From: Planococcus sp. MB-3u-03
Lineage (GTDB): Bacteria > Bacillota > Bacilli > Bacillales_A > Planococcaceae
Direction: 5' to 3'
Assembly (NCBI RefSeq): GCF_002833405.1
Contig: NZ_CP025135.1
Span: 291,501-355,500 of the forward strand
DNA length: 64,000 nucleotides
The stretch's first letter is position 1; each line of letters starts with the position of its first letter. The notes below the pieces were generated by a model, which searched no databases, was not told the origin of the DNA, and was given only the letters and a program-made list of their open reading frames with translations. This document shows, piece by piece, positions 1-10,235 of the stretch. The position numbers and the translations under genes are program-made.

Positions 1-155
1 CTGTTTTAAATAATGTAAGTTTTCACTTCACCACTTTACCGCACTGCATCGGTGAATTGAAAGGAAGAAATGAAAAATATAAAGAAACTTTACACCATAG
101 CTTGATGGATCATTGGCAGGGAATAAAGGGTAAAGAGAAAAAAAGGAGGGATAGG

Positions 156-1190
156 ATGAGCAGCACATACATATTAAGTGGATCCTATGCGACTGCTGAA
201 CAGGCGGGTATCACGCTTTGGGAATTAGAATCTGCAACAGGCAAATTGACAAAAAAAGCAGAGGTCGCGGGAGTGGAGCGCCCTTCGTTCCTGGCGGTCC
301 ATCCAAACGGCACCAGCTTTGTTGCCGTTAGCGAAACAGGTGACGGGGAAGTGGTCGCCTATTGGCTTAATCCTCAAAAAAGACTGATCCAGGAACTGAA
401 CCGCCAAAATGCGGGGGGCGACCATCCTGCCCATATCACGATCGATGAAGACGGGCAGTGGGCGGTTTCCGTTACGTATTCCGGGGCGCATGTCACTGTC
501 CATCCGCTGTCTGCGGATGGATCGATTCGTGAAATGACCGATTCCAAGCGCCATAAAGGAAGCGGGGCGAATGCGGATCGGCAAGACGCCGCCCATCCGC
601 ATTCGGCCTTTCAATTGCCGGGAACGAATCGCTTTTTCGTCTCCGATCTCGGAATGGATGCGATTGTCCGCTACCGTCTTGACCTTCATTCAGGAACGCT
701 TGAGCAGGAAGCTGTGACCAAGACGGCACCCGGTGCAGGGCCGCGCCATCTTGCGTTTCATCCATCCGGAGATTTCGCTTACGGGGTGAATGAGCTCGAT
801 TCGACCGTTTCCGTTTATGCGCTGGAAAGCAAGGGTTTGAAAGAGGTACAGAACATTTCCGCACTGCCGGAACATTTCACAGGAACTAATACTTCCGCTG
901 AAATCGCCGTATCGGGAGACGGGCGCTTTGTCTATGTTTCAAATCGGGGCCATGACAGCATAGCCGTGTTCCGGGTTGCGGAAGGCTTACTGGAATCGGT
1001 TGGCCATGCGGATGCCGGCGGAGCGGGGCCGCGGCATTTCACGCTGGTTCCTAACAGCCCGTGGATTGTCATCGCGCATGAAGAGTCGGGAACGATCGCC
1101 GTCAAGAAAATCGGCGAAGACGGGCTGCCAGGTGAGACAGCCGACAGTGTCGACACGGTCACGCCGGTCTGCGTGCGCTTGCTGAAATAG
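156..1190 (+). CDS. Lactonase-family beta-propeller protein, probable 6-phosphogluconolactonase
   Basis: Seven-bladed-propeller lactonase family (YkgB/Pgl type), whose characterised members hydrolyse 6-phosphogluconolactone in the oxidative pentose phosphate pathway in the cytoplasm. The 344-aa length is usual, and the GPRH motif typical of the family appears twice, before HPSG and before FTLVP. An in-frame TTG lies at 57, but ATG 156 has an AAGGAGGG site five bases upstream, so I place the start there. No signal peptide. It is monocistronic and faces the SCO operon tail to tail. Related propellers act on other lactones, so the exact substrate is inferred. Confidence 0.85.
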   Translation: MSSTYILSGSYATAEQAGITLWELESATGKLTKKAEVAGVERPSFLAVHPNGTSFVAVSETGDGEVVAYWLNPQKRLIQELNRQNAGGDHPAHITIDEDGQWAVSVTYSGAHVTVHPLSADGSIREMTDSKRHKGSGANADRQDAAHPHSAFQLPGTNRFFVSDLGMDAIVRYRLDLHSGTLEQEAVTKTAPGAGPRHLAFHPSGDFAYGVNELDSTVSVYALESKGLKEVQNISALPEHFTGTNTSAEIAVSGDGRFVYVSNRGHDSIAVFRVAEGLLESVGHADAGGAGPRHFTLVPNSPWIVIAHEESGTIAVKKIGEDGLPGETADSVDTVTPVCVRLLK

Positions 1191-1217
1191 CAAAAGACAG
1201 AGCCGAAGCCCTGCCGA

Positions 1218-1547
1218 TTACCAATCGGTTTGCGTTTTTTCCTTCAGCCCAAGTTCTTTCAATAGCCGGACTGCCGGGCTGTCCTGATTGCTTTCGAACG
1301 CTTTTTCCGTACATTCGGAATGCGGCGGATAATTCAATTCCTGCGCATGGCCGAGCGTCGACTCTTCCAGAAAATTCGTCGGGTCGGATTCTTCAAAGCA
1401 GGATGGTGCGATAAACGTGCGATGTGTATGTTCAAGCACGATCCGGCTTTCTGTGGAAGGTTCGTTTTCCTGAGGCATGAAAAACCAGGCAGCCGCAGCA
1501 GCAACGAGTACCACTACGGCCACTAGGACTAGCGGTTTGCGTTTCAT
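1218..1547 (-). CDS. Small membrane-anchored protein downstream of SCO1
   Basis: A 109-aa protein of unknown function. Residues 5-23 form a hydrophobic Val/Ala-rich segment after MKRKP, giving a single N-terminal anchor with the acidic remainder outside. Two cysteines, in SCFEES and SECTEK, lie in the exported part and could bind metal or form a disulfide; that is speculation. The start overlaps the SCO1 stop by four bases (ATGA), and an AGGAGG site inside the SCO1 gene precedes it, so the two are translationally coupled. The pairing suggests a role near cytochrome oxidase assembly, but no family was recognised. Confidence 0.7.
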   Translation of the reverse strand: MKRKPLVLVAVVVLVAAAAAWFFMPQENEPSTESRIVLEHTHRTFIAPSCFEESDPTNFLEESTLGHAQELNYPPHSECTEKAFESNQDSPAVRLLKELGLKEKTQTDW

Positions 1548-2131
1548 CCTTCCGCCTCCTCGACGAGGATCTCCGCATCGCGGACGATGTCTTCAACTGG
1601 CGGGTTCAGGCCGTCATAATCTTTCATGATGACGCCTTCGTGGTCGATCAAATAAAACGAAGTGCCATGGATGACTTGATCGTCATCTTGCGGCTTCTGG
1701 GCAATCGCCTTGAAGTTCTCAAGCGCAAAGTCGGCGATCTCTTCCTGGGAGTAGCCCGTCAGCAGATGCCAGCTGGTCAAATCGACATCGTAGCTTTCCG
1801 CATACGATTTCAAGGTTTCCGGCGTGTCGACGGTCGGGTCCACGCTGAATGAAACAATCTCCACATCAAGCCCTTGCGCTTGAAGCTCTTCCTGGACGCC
1901 TTTCATATTCGCCATCATCGGCAGGCAGACAGTCGTGCAATTGGTGAAGACAAAATCAGCCAGCCAGACTTTTCCTTCGAGGTCGCTGGATCCGAAATCT
2001 TCATTATTATGGTCAGTGAAAGTGAATTCTTCTGTTTCCCAATTCAATGGGTCGTCAATGCCTTGGCCGCAGGCAGCCAAAAACAAGATGCCAATCAGCA
2101 AGAGGCTCAGTAAATAAGTTTGGGCTCGCAA
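1544..2131 (-). CDS. SCO1/SenC-family copper-binding lipoprotein (YpmQ-like)
   Basis: Thioredoxin-fold SCO family, which delivers copper to the CuA site of cytochrome c oxidase on the outer face of the membrane. The signal peptide ends in a lipobox with Cys21 (LAAC). The family metal site is visible: Cys65-x3-Cys69 in FTNCTTVCLP and His155 in VIHGTSF. Length (195 aa) is normal. The start is TTG at 2131, with a GAAAGGA site upstream and no better ATG. It overlaps the small anchored protein downstream. Confidence 0.93.
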   Translation of the reverse strand: MRAQTYLLSLLLIGILFLAACGQGIDDPLNWETEEFTFTDHNNEDFGSSDLEGKVWLADFVFTNCTTVCLPMMANMKGVQEELQAQGLDVEIVSFSVDPTVDTPETLKSYAESYDVDLTSWHLLTGYSQEEIADFALENFKAIAQKPQDDDQVIHGTSFYLIDHEGVIMKDYDGLNPPVEDIVRDAEILVEEAEG

Positions 2132-2186
2132 AAAATTCGCGTCCTTTCTATGTTGAAGCTAGTCTTTCTTTAGCCTATTCCAAACC

Positions 2187-2306
2187 GTGCCTGACGACAA
2201 GCCGTTAGATTACGAAAAATATGAAGACATTGCGACATTGAGGCCGTTTGTGGAATTTCTTGGCAGCGATCGGCATCTTAACAAGGACTTTACATTTCAA
2301 ATGTAG
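2187..2306 (+). pseudogene. Possible remnant of a coding sequence (39 codons) before glgB
   Basis: This stretch reads open from a GTG with protein-like composition (acidic and aromatic residues, e.g. DYEKYED and RPFVEFLG) and ends in TAG about 40 bases before glgB. An in-frame TAG lies a little upstream, and no ribosome site precedes the GTG. I do not recognise a family. It may be the tail of a decayed gene or simply chance. Confidence 0.2.
2292..2304. promoter_or_regulatory. Short inverted repeat upstream of glgB
   Basis: ACATTT-C-AAATGT is a perfect 13-base inverted repeat 44 bases before the glgB start. It could be an operator for the glycogen operon, but the site matches no consensus I can name. 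Confidence 0.25.
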
Positions 2307-2347
2307 AATAGAAACTAAACTTGGTTTTGGCCAAAAGGAGGCGCTGC

Positions 2348-4231
2348 ATGGAATTTTTGTTGAATACATGGACAAAAGAACGGTTGCAAGCTTTTCATGA
2401 AGGACAAATGGTCGATGGCTATTTGTATTTCGGCGCACATGCATTTGGGGAAGAAACGACATTTTCGGTTTGGGCTCCTGACATTGAAGGCATCGACGTA
2501 GTCTGCGTGAACCCCGAGACGGAAGACACATCCACTTATCCGTTAGAGCAGCATCCGCATGACGCGAGCATATGGGGAGTGAGCATCCCGGAAAATTTGG
2601 AAGGCCAACTTTATGAATATGCACTTCGGACGCTAAGGGGCGAAGTGCTATGGAAATCGGACCCGTATGCACGGCAAAGCGAGAAACGGCCGTTCACCAA
2701 ATCGATCGTCTCGGGTCCCGAAGAATACGCTTGGCCGCTTGAAGTCTTGAAGCGCAAGCAAACGATCAACGATAAGCATCTGGAACGGGCGATGGCCATT
2801 TACGAAGTGCATATCGGTACGTGGCGGCGCAAGGAGAATGGGGAATTTTATACGTACCGTGAAATTGCAGATCAGCTGATTCCGTATGTTATCGAGATGG
2901 GCTTCACGCATATCCAGATTTTGCCGATTACTGAACATCCGCTTGATGAATCCTGGGGCTACCAGACAACGGGTTATTTTTCGCCGACAGGACGTTACGG
3001 AACAGCCGAAGACTTAAAGTATTTTGTCACATCCTGCACAGAGCATGGCCTCGGCTTGTTCTTGGACTGGGTCCCCGGCCATTTTTGCGTCGACCAGCAC
3101 GGATTGGCGAATTTCAACGGTCAGCTACTTTACGAAGAAGCACGTGAAGAGCGCCGCATGAACCCGGATTGGGGCACCTTGAACTTTGATATCAATAAAG
3201 GCGAAGTGGTGAGCTTTATCTTGTCGAGTGCCCATTATTGGCTGGAGGAATTCAAATTCGACGGCTACCGGATGGATGCGCTCGTTAATCTATTGTTCAT
3301 CCCGAATATCAAGGAGCGCCCCCATAATGCGGAGGGGGCGAATTTTCTCAGAAAGCTGACGGCTAGTTTGAAGCTCCATTATCCGGAGAAATTGTTGATT
3401 GCAGAAGATGCCTGGCATTATCCGAAAGTGACCCATCCGGTCGAATCCGGCGGTGTCGGCTTCGACTATAAATGGAACTTCGGCTGGATGCATGACACGC
3501 TCGAATATATGAAAACGCCGCCCGCAGAACGGTCGAAAGCCCATGGGAAAATGAATTTTTCGATGGTGTATCAATATGAAGAGCGCTACCAAGTGATTTT
3601 TTCCCATGACACTGTAGCGGATGGGCGAAAATCCCTGCTCAACAAGCTGCCTGGCACAAGGGAAGAGCGTTTCCTCCAATTGCGTTTGCTGTTTGGATTT
3701 TGGATGGCGCATCCGGGCAAGAAATTATTGTTTATGGGCCAGGAGTTTGGCCACTTCGAGGAATGGGAATTCCAGCCCGAACTCGACTGGGCATCGCTCG
3801 AAGATCCGCAACATAAAGGGATCGCTGATTTCATGAAAGAATTGCTGGCATTCTATCGGAGCGAAAAAGCGTTTTTCGAACTCGATGATGAACGCGATGG
3901 CTTTATGTGGCTCGATGCCGATAACCATGAACAAAGCGTGGCGACCTTTATCCGCAGAGGATTTTTGCCGGAAGACGAGTGTCTCGTGCTGTGCAACTTC
4001 TCTGAACATCATTATGAAAGCTTTCATGTGGGAGCACCGCGCAAAGGCTCCTATGAAGAAATTTTCTCCACAAATTCAGCAAAATTTGGCGGCACGGCTG
4101 CCGATTTGCAGCAGGCGGCAAAAACGCTCGATGTTCCGTGCGACAATCAGGATTACTCACTGAAGCTTGACTTGCCGCCGTTCACGATGAGCATCTGGAA
4201 AAAAAGAAAAGATGGGAGTGACTTATTGTGA
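2348..4231 (+). CDS. glgB: 1,4-alpha-glucan branching enzyme
   Basis: GH13 branching enzyme that makes the alpha-1,6 branches of glycogen. An N-terminal CBM48-like region (about 20-110) precedes the TIM-barrel. The four conserved regions are visible: Asp240 in DWVPGHF, the nucleophile Asp310 in GYRMDAL, the acid/base Glu353 in AEDAW, and Asp421 in FSHDTV, where HDEV is more usual. 627 aa is normal. The start is ATG 2348, with AAAGGAG seven bases upstream. First gene of a five-gene glycogen operon; its stop overlaps the glgC start (GTGA). Confidence 0.97.
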   Translation: MEFLLNTWTKERLQAFHEGQMVDGYLYFGAHAFGEETTFSVWAPDIEGIDVVCVNPETEDTSTYPLEQHPHDASIWGVSIPENLEGQLYEYALRTLRGEVLWKSDPYARQSEKRPFTKSIVSGPEEYAWPLEVLKRKQTINDKHLERAMAIYEVHIGTWRRKENGEFYTYREIADQLIPYVIEMGFTHIQILPITEHPLDESWGYQTTGYFSPTGRYGTAEDLKYFVTSCTEHGLGLFLDWVPGHFCVDQHGLANFNGQLLYEEAREERRMNPDWGTLNFDINKGEVVSFILSSAHYWLEEFKFDGYRMDALVNLLFIPNIKERPHNAEGANFLRKLTASLKLHYPEKLLIAEDAWHYPKVTHPVESGGVGFDYKWNFGWMHDTLEYMKTPPAERSKAHGKMNFSMVYQYEERYQVIFSHDTVADGRKSLLNKLPGTREERFLQLRLLFGFWMAHPGKKLLFMGQEFGHFEEWEFQPELDWASLEDPQHKGIADFMKELLAFYRSEKAFFELDDERDGFMWLDADNHEQSVATFIRRGFLPEDECLVLCNFSEHHYESFHVGAPRKGSYEEIFSTNSAKFGGTAADLQQAAKTLDVPCDNQDYSLKLDLPPFTMSIWKKRKDGSDLL

Positions 4232-5376
4232 ATGAAAAAGTAGTTGCTATGCTTCTCGCAGGCGGCCAAGGAAGCCGCTTGAAATCATTGACGCACGATA
4301 TTGCAAAACCCGCGATTCCTTACGGCGGGAAATACAGGATCATCGATTTTCCTTTGTCGAATTGCACCAATTCCGGCATCACGACGGTCGGTGTCTTGAC
4401 GCAGTATCAGCCCCATGCTCTCCACCGCTACATCGGGCTTGGCACGCCTTGGGATTTGGATCGCCATAAAGGCGGGGTGACCATGCTGCCGCCTTACGCT
4501 GAAATCGATGGCATCAAATGGTATGCCGGCACAGCGAGTGCGATTTACCAGAACATCAATTTCCTGACCAGCTGCGAACCTGATTATGTCGTGATTTTAT
4601 CGGGCGACCATATTTACAAGATGGATTATGAAAAACTCGTGGAATACCATAAGGAAAAACAAGCGGATGTCACCGTTTCTGTGTTGGAAGTGCCATGGGA
4701 AGAAGCGAGCCGTTTCGGCATCGTCAACACTGATGAAGACATGAATATCGTCGAGTTCGACGAAAAACCAGAAAAACCGAAAAGCAATCTGGCTTCCATG
4801 GGTGTGTATGTTTTTGATTGGGAAAAACTGGAGCGCTATTTAGAGGAAGACAATAGCATTGAAGAGTCTACACATGACTTCGGAAAAGATATCTTGCCGA
4901 AAATGTTAGTGGACCAACAAAAAATGGTGGCCTATCCGTTCAAGGGATATTGGAAAGATGTAGGGACGGTCGACAGCCTGTGGGAGGCGAATATGGATTT
5001 GCTTGACCCATCAGCAGGGCTCGTGCTGCACGATCCCGCCTGGCGGATTTATTCGTCAAATCCCCAGCTGCCGCCACAAGTCATCACAGAAACTGGGCGT
5101 GTGCAAGGTTCGATGGTCAATGAAGGCTGTGTCATTAGCGGGACGGTCAAACACTCGGTCATTTTCCAGAACGTGCTGATCGATAAAGAAGCGGTCGTAG
5201 AAGACAGCGTCGTCATGAGCGGCACGAAAATCGGGCGAGGGGCCCATTTGAGCCGGGTCATCGTTCCACCGGACGTGACAGTTCCGGAAAATTACCGGCT
5301 GCTCGAACCGGCAGCGGGCATCACGCTATTAACGCAAGACTTAATCGATTCATGGAAGGAGAGTGGGCAGCAATGA
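4228..5376 (+). CDS. glgC: Glucose-1-phosphate adenylyltransferase, catalytic subunit
   Basis: ADP-glucose pyrophosphorylase, the committed step of bacterial glycogen synthesis. The N-terminal nucleotidyltransferase domain has the glycine-rich loop [10 protein letters not shown] (about residues 9-18), then [11 protein letters not shown] and the [11 protein letters not shown] metal-binding stretch. The C-terminal third is the left-handed beta-helix. GTG start overlapping the glgB stop; its own stop overlaps the glgD ATG. In Bacillales, GlgC works with GlgD as a mixed tetramer, and glgD follows directly here. Confidence 0.97.
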   Translation: MNEKVVAMLLAGGQGSRLKSLTHDIAKPAIPYGGKYRIIDFPLSNCTNSGITTVGVLTQYQPHALHRYIGLGTPWDLDRHKGGVTMLPPYAEIDGIKWYAGTASAIYQNINFLTSCEPDYVVILSGDHIYKMDYEKLVEYHKEKQADVTVSVLEVPWEEASRFGIVNTDEDMNIVEFDEKPEKPKSNLASMGVYVFDWEKLERYLEEDNSIEESTHDFGKDILPKMLVDQQKMVAYPFKGYWKDVGTVDSLWEANMDLLDPSAGLVLHDPAWRIYSSNPQLPPQVITETGRVQGSMVNEGCVISGTVKHSVIFQNVLIDKEAVVEDSVVMSGTKIGRGAHLSRVIVPPDVTVPENYRLLEPAAGITLLTQDLIDSWKESGQQ

Positions 5377-6395
5377 CTTTGATGGCCGCAGTGGACGCAT
5401 CTGTAAAAGTAGCAGGGCTCCAAGACCTGACCATTCATCGATCGGTCTCCTCGATTCCGTTCGCCGGAAGATATCGCCTAATCGATTTCGCTTTGTCGAA
5501 TTTGGTGAATGCGGATATCAACTCCGTCGGCATTTTCGCTTCGCAGCCCTTTGGGTCGTTGATTGACCATATCGGCGTCGGGAAAAGCTGGGATCTGGAT
5601 AGACGTAAAGAAGGCTTGTTCTTCCTTCCGACAACCCATCAAAATGGGGGCATCGCCACAGTGGGTTCATTCCGTGACTTTGAAGAGCATCTTCAGTTTT
5701 TTGAAAAGAGCCGCCAAACGCATGTGGTGGTCACGAGCAGTTTTGTCGCGGGGCAATTGGATTATAAAGAAATGCTTGCCCATCACCTGGCATCCGGAAA
5801 AGACATTACGGAAGCGGTCGGTGCAAGCGGCTCTTTGAAATCCTATATCTTGTCGCGCAGATTGATGCTTGAATTGATCCGCTCTTATCGGGAAAAGCGC
5901 ATTCTCAGCGTCGAAGATTTAGTGAATTTGAAAAAAGCGCCCTATTCATATGGCGTTTATGAATATAAAGGATATTTCGCTATCATTGACTCGATTCAAC
6001 AGTATTTTAAAGAGTCACTCGGACTATTGGATGAAAACAACCGCCGATTGCTGTTTTTGCCTCAAGCTCCGATTTATACGAAAGTAAAAGACGAACCGCC
6101 GACGCGTTACCTGGATGGATCAAGCGTATCGAACTCGATGATGGCAAACGGCAGCACGATCTTGGGCAATGTCAAAAACAGCATCATCAGCCGTGCAGTT
6201 ACGGTGGGCATTAATGCGAGTTTGGACAGTTGCATCATTATGCAGAAGTGCACGATCGAAGAAAATTGTGATCTTTCTTATGTCATTGCTGACAAGGACG
6301 TCTATATCGAAAAAGGCGTGAAATTGAGCGGCACAGCTGATCGGCCTATCGTCCTCAGAAAAGGCGAACGGGTCACGAAGGAGGATTCTCAATGA
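5373..6395 (+). CDS. glgD: Glucose-1-phosphate adenylyltransferase, GlgD regulatory subunit
   Basis: Paralogue of GlgC (340 aa). [15 protein letters not shown] aligns with the GlgC stretch [15 protein letters not shown], but the glycine-rich loop is missing: the protein starts only about 35 residues before that motif and has no GGxGxR. This fits the known role of GlgD as a weakly or non-catalytic partner that stimulates GlgC. The true start is ATG 5373 (ATGA overlap with glgC), preceded by GGAAGGAGAG, rather than the in-frame ATG at 5352. The stop overlaps glgA by ATGA. Confidence 0.95.
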   Translation: MTLMAAVDASVKVAGLQDLTIHRSVSSIPFAGRYRLIDFALSNLVNADINSVGIFASQPFGSLIDHIGVGKSWDLDRRKEGLFFLPTTHQNGGIATVGSFRDFEEHLQFFEKSRQTHVVVTSSFVAGQLDYKEMLAHHLASGKDITEAVGASGSLKSYILSRRLMLELIRSYREKRILSVEDLVNLKKAPYSYGVYEYKGYFAIIDSIQQYFKESLGLLDENNRRLLFLPQAPIYTKVKDEPPTRYLDGSSVSNSMMANGSTILGNVKNSIISRAVTVGINASLDSCIIMQKCTIEENCDLSYVIADKDVYIEKGVKLSGTADRPIVLRKGERVTKEDSQ

Positions 6396-7816
6396 AAATT
6401 GTGATGGCCGCTGCGGAATGCGCCCCTTTTGCCAAAGCGGGTGGGCTTGCTGATGTGATCGGTGCGCTGCCGCAGGAGTTGGCCCGTCTCGGACACGAGG
6501 TGCAGGTCATCATCCCAAAATACAGTTTGATCCATGAACGTTACCAGCAACAATTCCGGAAAGTGGAAGAACACTCCTTTGGATTTAAAGGTGAAGAGAG
6601 TAATTATGCGATACATGAACTCAATATGCACGGCGTTGAATTCCTATTTTTAGAAAATGATTCGTATTTTGAACGGGACAGCATTTACGGGCCGGATGAT
6701 GCTGAGCGCTACGCGTTTTTCAGCCGGGCCGTACTGGATTTTCTAATGCGTTCCGAAACCGCTCCCGATATTTTGCATGTCCATGACTGGCACACGGCTG
6801 TTTTGCCATTTCTATTGAAGGAAGATCCGCAATACCAGCAAATGTCCGGCCGCGTGAAAACAGTCCTGACGATCCACAATATCCAGTTCCAAGGGAATTT
6901 TTCGAAAGATGTGTTTTTGGAACAGTACCGCATGGATGAAAGGTTTTACGATGATGGCCAAGTGGCATGGCTCGAAAATTTCAACTCTTTGAAAACCGGC
7001 ATTTTATATGCTGATAAATTGACGACTGTCAGCCCAAACTACCGCGATGAAATCTTAACAGCAGCTTACGGGGAGCATTTGGAAAACCTGCTCACTGAAC
7101 GGCAAGCAGATTTGCATGGCATATTGAATGGCATCGATACAGAAGCTTATAATCCGAAAACCGACGAACACATCGCGCAGACTTTTAGCGCAGAGGAGTT
7201 GCAGGGGAAACAAGCGAACAAGCGCGCCATTCAAAAACGCTGCGGCTTGCCGGAACAGCCGGATATTCCATTATTGACGATGGTATCGCGGCTTTCGGGA
7301 CAGAAAGGGATCGATGTGCTCGAACAAAGCTTGCCTGAATTTTTGGAAGGGGATATCCAGTTTGTGCTGCTCGGTTCTGGGGAAGTTCATTACGAAGAGT
7401 TTTTCCAGCGACTTGAAGTGGATTATGCGGGAAAAGTCTCTGTCCATCTTGGTTTTGATGAAGCCTTTGCCCATCAATTATACGCAGGCGCGGATATCTT
7501 CCTGATGCCTTCGCATTTTGAACCATGCGGCTTGAGCCAATTGATTTCCATGCGCTATGGCACGATTCCGGTGGCAAACCGGACAGGTGGCTTGCGCGAT
7601 ACGGTAGACGAATATAATGAAGACGATAAGACAGGAACGGGCTTCTTAAGCGATTTCAAAGCCGGCCATCATTTCGATGAAGCCTTATCGCGCGCGCTGT
7701 CCTTCTACGACAAGCCCGACCATTGGAATGCGTTGATCGATAATGGCATGGCGAGAGATTCCTCATGGTCGCGTTCGGCGAAAGAATACGAGAAATTATA
7801 TACGAGCTTAAACTGA
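6392..7816 (+). CDS. glgA: Glycogen synthase (ADP-glucose, GT5)
   Basis: Adds glucose from ADP-glucose to the growing alpha-1,4 chain. The GT5 signature KAGGLADV is at residues 15-22 (Lys15 contacts the ADP-glucose phosphate), and the C-terminal GT-B half carries the retaining-glycosyltransferase motif FEPCGLSQ followed by TGGLRDTV. 474 aa is standard. AAGGAGG lies upstream inside glgD and the ATG overlaps the glgD stop. Only 14 bases separate its stop from glgP. Confidence 0.97.
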   Translation: MKIVMAAAECAPFAKAGGLADVIGALPQELARLGHEVQVIIPKYSLIHERYQQQFRKVEEHSFGFKGEESNYAIHELNMHGVEFLFLENDSYFERDSIYGPDDAERYAFFSRAVLDFLMRSETAPDILHVHDWHTAVLPFLLKEDPQYQQMSGRVKTVLTIHNIQFQGNFSKDVFLEQYRMDERFYDDGQVAWLENFNSLKTGILYADKLTTVSPNYRDEILTAAYGEHLENLLTERQADLHGILNGIDTEAYNPKTDEHIAQTFSAEELQGKQANKRAIQKRCGLPEQPDIPLLTMVSRLSGQKGIDVLEQSLPEFLEGDIQFVLLGSGEVHYEEFFQRLEVDYAGKVSVHLGFDEAFAHQLYAGADIFLMPSHFEPCGLSQLISMRYGTIPVANRTGGLRDTVDEYNEDDKTGTGFLSDFKAGHHFDEALSRALSFYDKPDHWNALIDNGMARDSSWSRSAKEYEKLYTSLN

Positions 7817-7830
7817 AGGGTGTGTTGAGA

Positions 7831-10215
7831 ATGTTTTACTCCAAGGAGCAATTCAAGGAAGAATTCAACCGGCGATTAACAGTGGAAAATGGGGATAAAA
7901 CAGAAAACACAGCCTATAACGTATTAGGAAAAATGGTTTGTGAACAAGTGTTGCAGGAATGGGACAAGCAGCAAGCAGCCAACCGGGACAGCGGTGATAA
8001 ACAATTGTATTATCTGTCGATCGAATTCCTGCTCGGCCGCTTGCTCGGGCAAAACCTGTACAATTTGGGTGCTTACAATCTGGTAGAAGAAGCGCTCGGC
8101 GAACTCGGCTATAAACTATCGGAGATTGAAGAACTCGAACAGGAACCGGGGCTTGGCAACGGCGGGCTCGGACGCTTGGCTGCGTGTTTCCTGGATTCAT
8201 TGGCTTCGCTCGGCTTGCCCGGACATGGCTGCGGGATCCGCTACCGCGGTGGTTTGTTCACACAGCATTTCATCAAAGGCTTCCAAGTGGAGTTGCCGAC
8301 CGATTGGATTAAAGAAGGCCAGAGTCTCGAAGTGCGCCGCGATGACCTCGCGCTCGATATCCCGTTTTATGGGGAAGCAAGCATGACTGTCGAAGAACAA
8401 GGCGTCCGCACGGAACTGGAAAATGCGGTATGGGTCAAAGCCGTGCCTTATGATATGCCGATCGTTGGGGCGCAGGGCGGTACCATCAATACGCTCAGGC
8501 TCTGGCAGGCGGAAACGTCTGATCGGCCGCTGCCTTATGGACTCGGGTATTTGGTGAATGAACTCGAGACGGCTAAAATATCCGATCGTCTTTATCCGGA
8601 TGATGCACTCGATAGCGGAAAGCTGCTGCGCCTAAAACAGCAATATTTCTTGTGCAGTGCTTCGATCCGCACGATCCTTTCAACGCGCAATTTCGCTATC
8701 GAAGAATTGCCTGAAAAAGTAGCGATTCAAATCAATGATACGCACCCGGCGTTGTCCGTTCCTGAATTGATGCGGATATTGATGGACGACTATGAGCTGG
8801 ATTGGGATACAGCCTGGTCGCTGACGACGCGGACCATCTCTTATACAAATCATACGATTTTAGAAGAAGCGATGGAAAAATGGGAGAGCCGCCTGCTGCG
8901 CCAGTTACTGCCACGCGTTTACGAGATCATTGAAGAAATCGACCGGCGCTTCAGAGCCGAATGGGAATCGAAGGAATTGGATGAACAAGCCGTCCACAAA
9001 CTGTCGATCATCGATGAAGGCGTGGTGAAAATGGCCGTCTTGGCCGTCGTCGGCAGCTATAAAGTGAACGGGGTAGCAAAGCTTCACACTGAGATTCTCA
9101 AGAAACGCGAAATGAAAGAACTGAATGAATACTTCCCGCATAAATTCCATAATAAGACCAACGGCATCACACATCGCCGCTGGCTGCTTGCGGCAAATCC
9201 GGAATTGTCCTCACTCATTACCGAACACATTGGCCCGGATTGGATCCAGCAGCCTGAACAATTGAGTGAACTTGGGTATTTGGCGAATAGCCGGCCGTTC
9301 CTGGAATCTTTCCAGGCCATCAAAAGGCTGAAAAAAGAGCATTTGATCCACCACCTCGAAAGAGAGCACAATACCATCGTTGACCCCGATTCGATTTTTG
9401 ATATCCACATCAAACGAATCCACGGTTACAAGCGCCAACTGATGAATATTTTGCATGTCCAGCAGCTATACAAGCGCATCAAAAGCGATCCGCATTACCG
9501 GCCGTATCCGAGGACCTTCTTGTTCGGTGGGAAATCCGCCCCGAGCTATCATTTTGCCAAACAAGTCATTAAGTTAATCAATACGGTCGCCGAGCGCGTC
9601 AATAATGATCCTGTCGCCAGGCGCCATCTGCACATTGTTTTCGTTGAGGATTATAACGTCAGCCACGCAGAGTTCCTGATTCCCGCAGCGGACATCAGCG
9701 AACAAATCTCCACGGCTTCCAAAGAAGCGTCAGGCACAGGTAATATGAAGTTCATGATGAACGGCGCGTTGACCCTTGGGACGTATGATGGGGCAAACGT
9801 GGAAATCTTCGATGCGGTCGGTGAAGAAAATGCCTTCGTCTTCGGAATGAGTTCAGAAGAAGTCATGCGTTTCGAGCATGACGGAAGCTATAACCCGAAA
9901 GACATCATCGAACAAGATCCGTCTATCCGCGAAGCAATTGAAGAGTTAGCGCGCGGAGAATGGTCGGATGGCCCTCATAATTCCGATTTTATCGTACGCC
10001 AATTGACAGAGCATGGGGACCCGTTTTTCGTCCTGAAGGACTTGGCGGACTATGCTAAGACGCATGACCGTGTGCTTGATGCATATGGCCATCCCGTCGA
10101 ATGGGCGAGCATGTGCGTAAGGAATATCGCGGCTTCCGGCATTTTCTCAAGCGACCGGACGATCCAGCAGTATTCCGAAGAAGTATGGGGATTGTCGAAA
10201 GTTCCGACTAACTGA
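7831..10215 (+). CDS. glgP: Glycogen phosphorylase
   Basis: GT35 phosphorylase that releases glucose-1-phosphate from glycogen chains. The PLP-binding lysine is Lys640 in GTGNMKFMMNGALT. The N-terminal half has LGNGGLGRLAACFLDS and the substrate-region motif NDTHPAL. 794 aa is normal for the bacillar type without an N-terminal regulatory extension. An in-frame upstream codon inside glgA is ignored, because ATG 7831 with GAAGGGTG before it fits family length. Synthesis and breakdown enzymes therefore share one transcript. Confidence 0.97.
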   Translation: MFYSKEQFKEEFNRRLTVENGDKTENTAYNVLGKMVCEQVLQEWDKQQAANRDSGDKQLYYLSIEFLLGRLLGQNLYNLGAYNLVEEALGELGYKLSEIEELEQEPGLGNGGLGRLAACFLDSLASLGLPGHGCGIRYRGGLFTQHFIKGFQVELPTDWIKEGQSLEVRRDDLALDIPFYGEASMTVEEQGVRTELENAVWVKAVPYDMPIVGAQGGTINTLRLWQAETSDRPLPYGLGYLVNELETAKISDRLYPDDALDSGKLLRLKQQYFLCSASIRTILSTRNFAIEELPEKVAIQINDTHPALSVPELMRILMDDYELDWDTAWSLTTRTISYTNHTILEEAMEKWESRLLRQLLPRVYEIIEEIDRRFRAEWESKELDEQAVHKLSIIDEGVVKMAVLAVVGSYKVNGVAKLHTEILKKREMKELNEYFPHKFHNKTNGITHRRWLLAANPELSSLITEHIGPDWIQQPEQLSELGYLANSRPFLESFQAIKRLKKEHLIHHLEREHNTIVDPDSIFDIHIKRIHGYKRQLMNILHVQQLYKRIKSDPHYRPYPRTFLFGGKSAPSYHFAKQVIKLINTVAERVNNDPVARRHLHIVFVEDYNVSHAEFLIPAADISEQISTASKEASGTGNMKFMMNGALTLGTYDGANVEIFDAVGEENAFVFGMSSEEVMRFEHDGSYNPKDIIEQDPSIREAIEELARGEWSDGPHNSDFIVRQLTEHGDPFFVLKDLADYAKTHDRVLDAYGHPVEWASMCVRNIAASGIFSSDRTIQQYSEEVWGLSKVPTN

Positions 10216-10235
10216 AACCGGCAGGAGGATGAGCA

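Noticed and set aside
225..875. Long open frames on the minus strand across the lactonase gene
   Set aside because: They lie wholly inside a well-supported gene, have Arg/His-rich composition typical of antisense frames, and lack ribosome sites.
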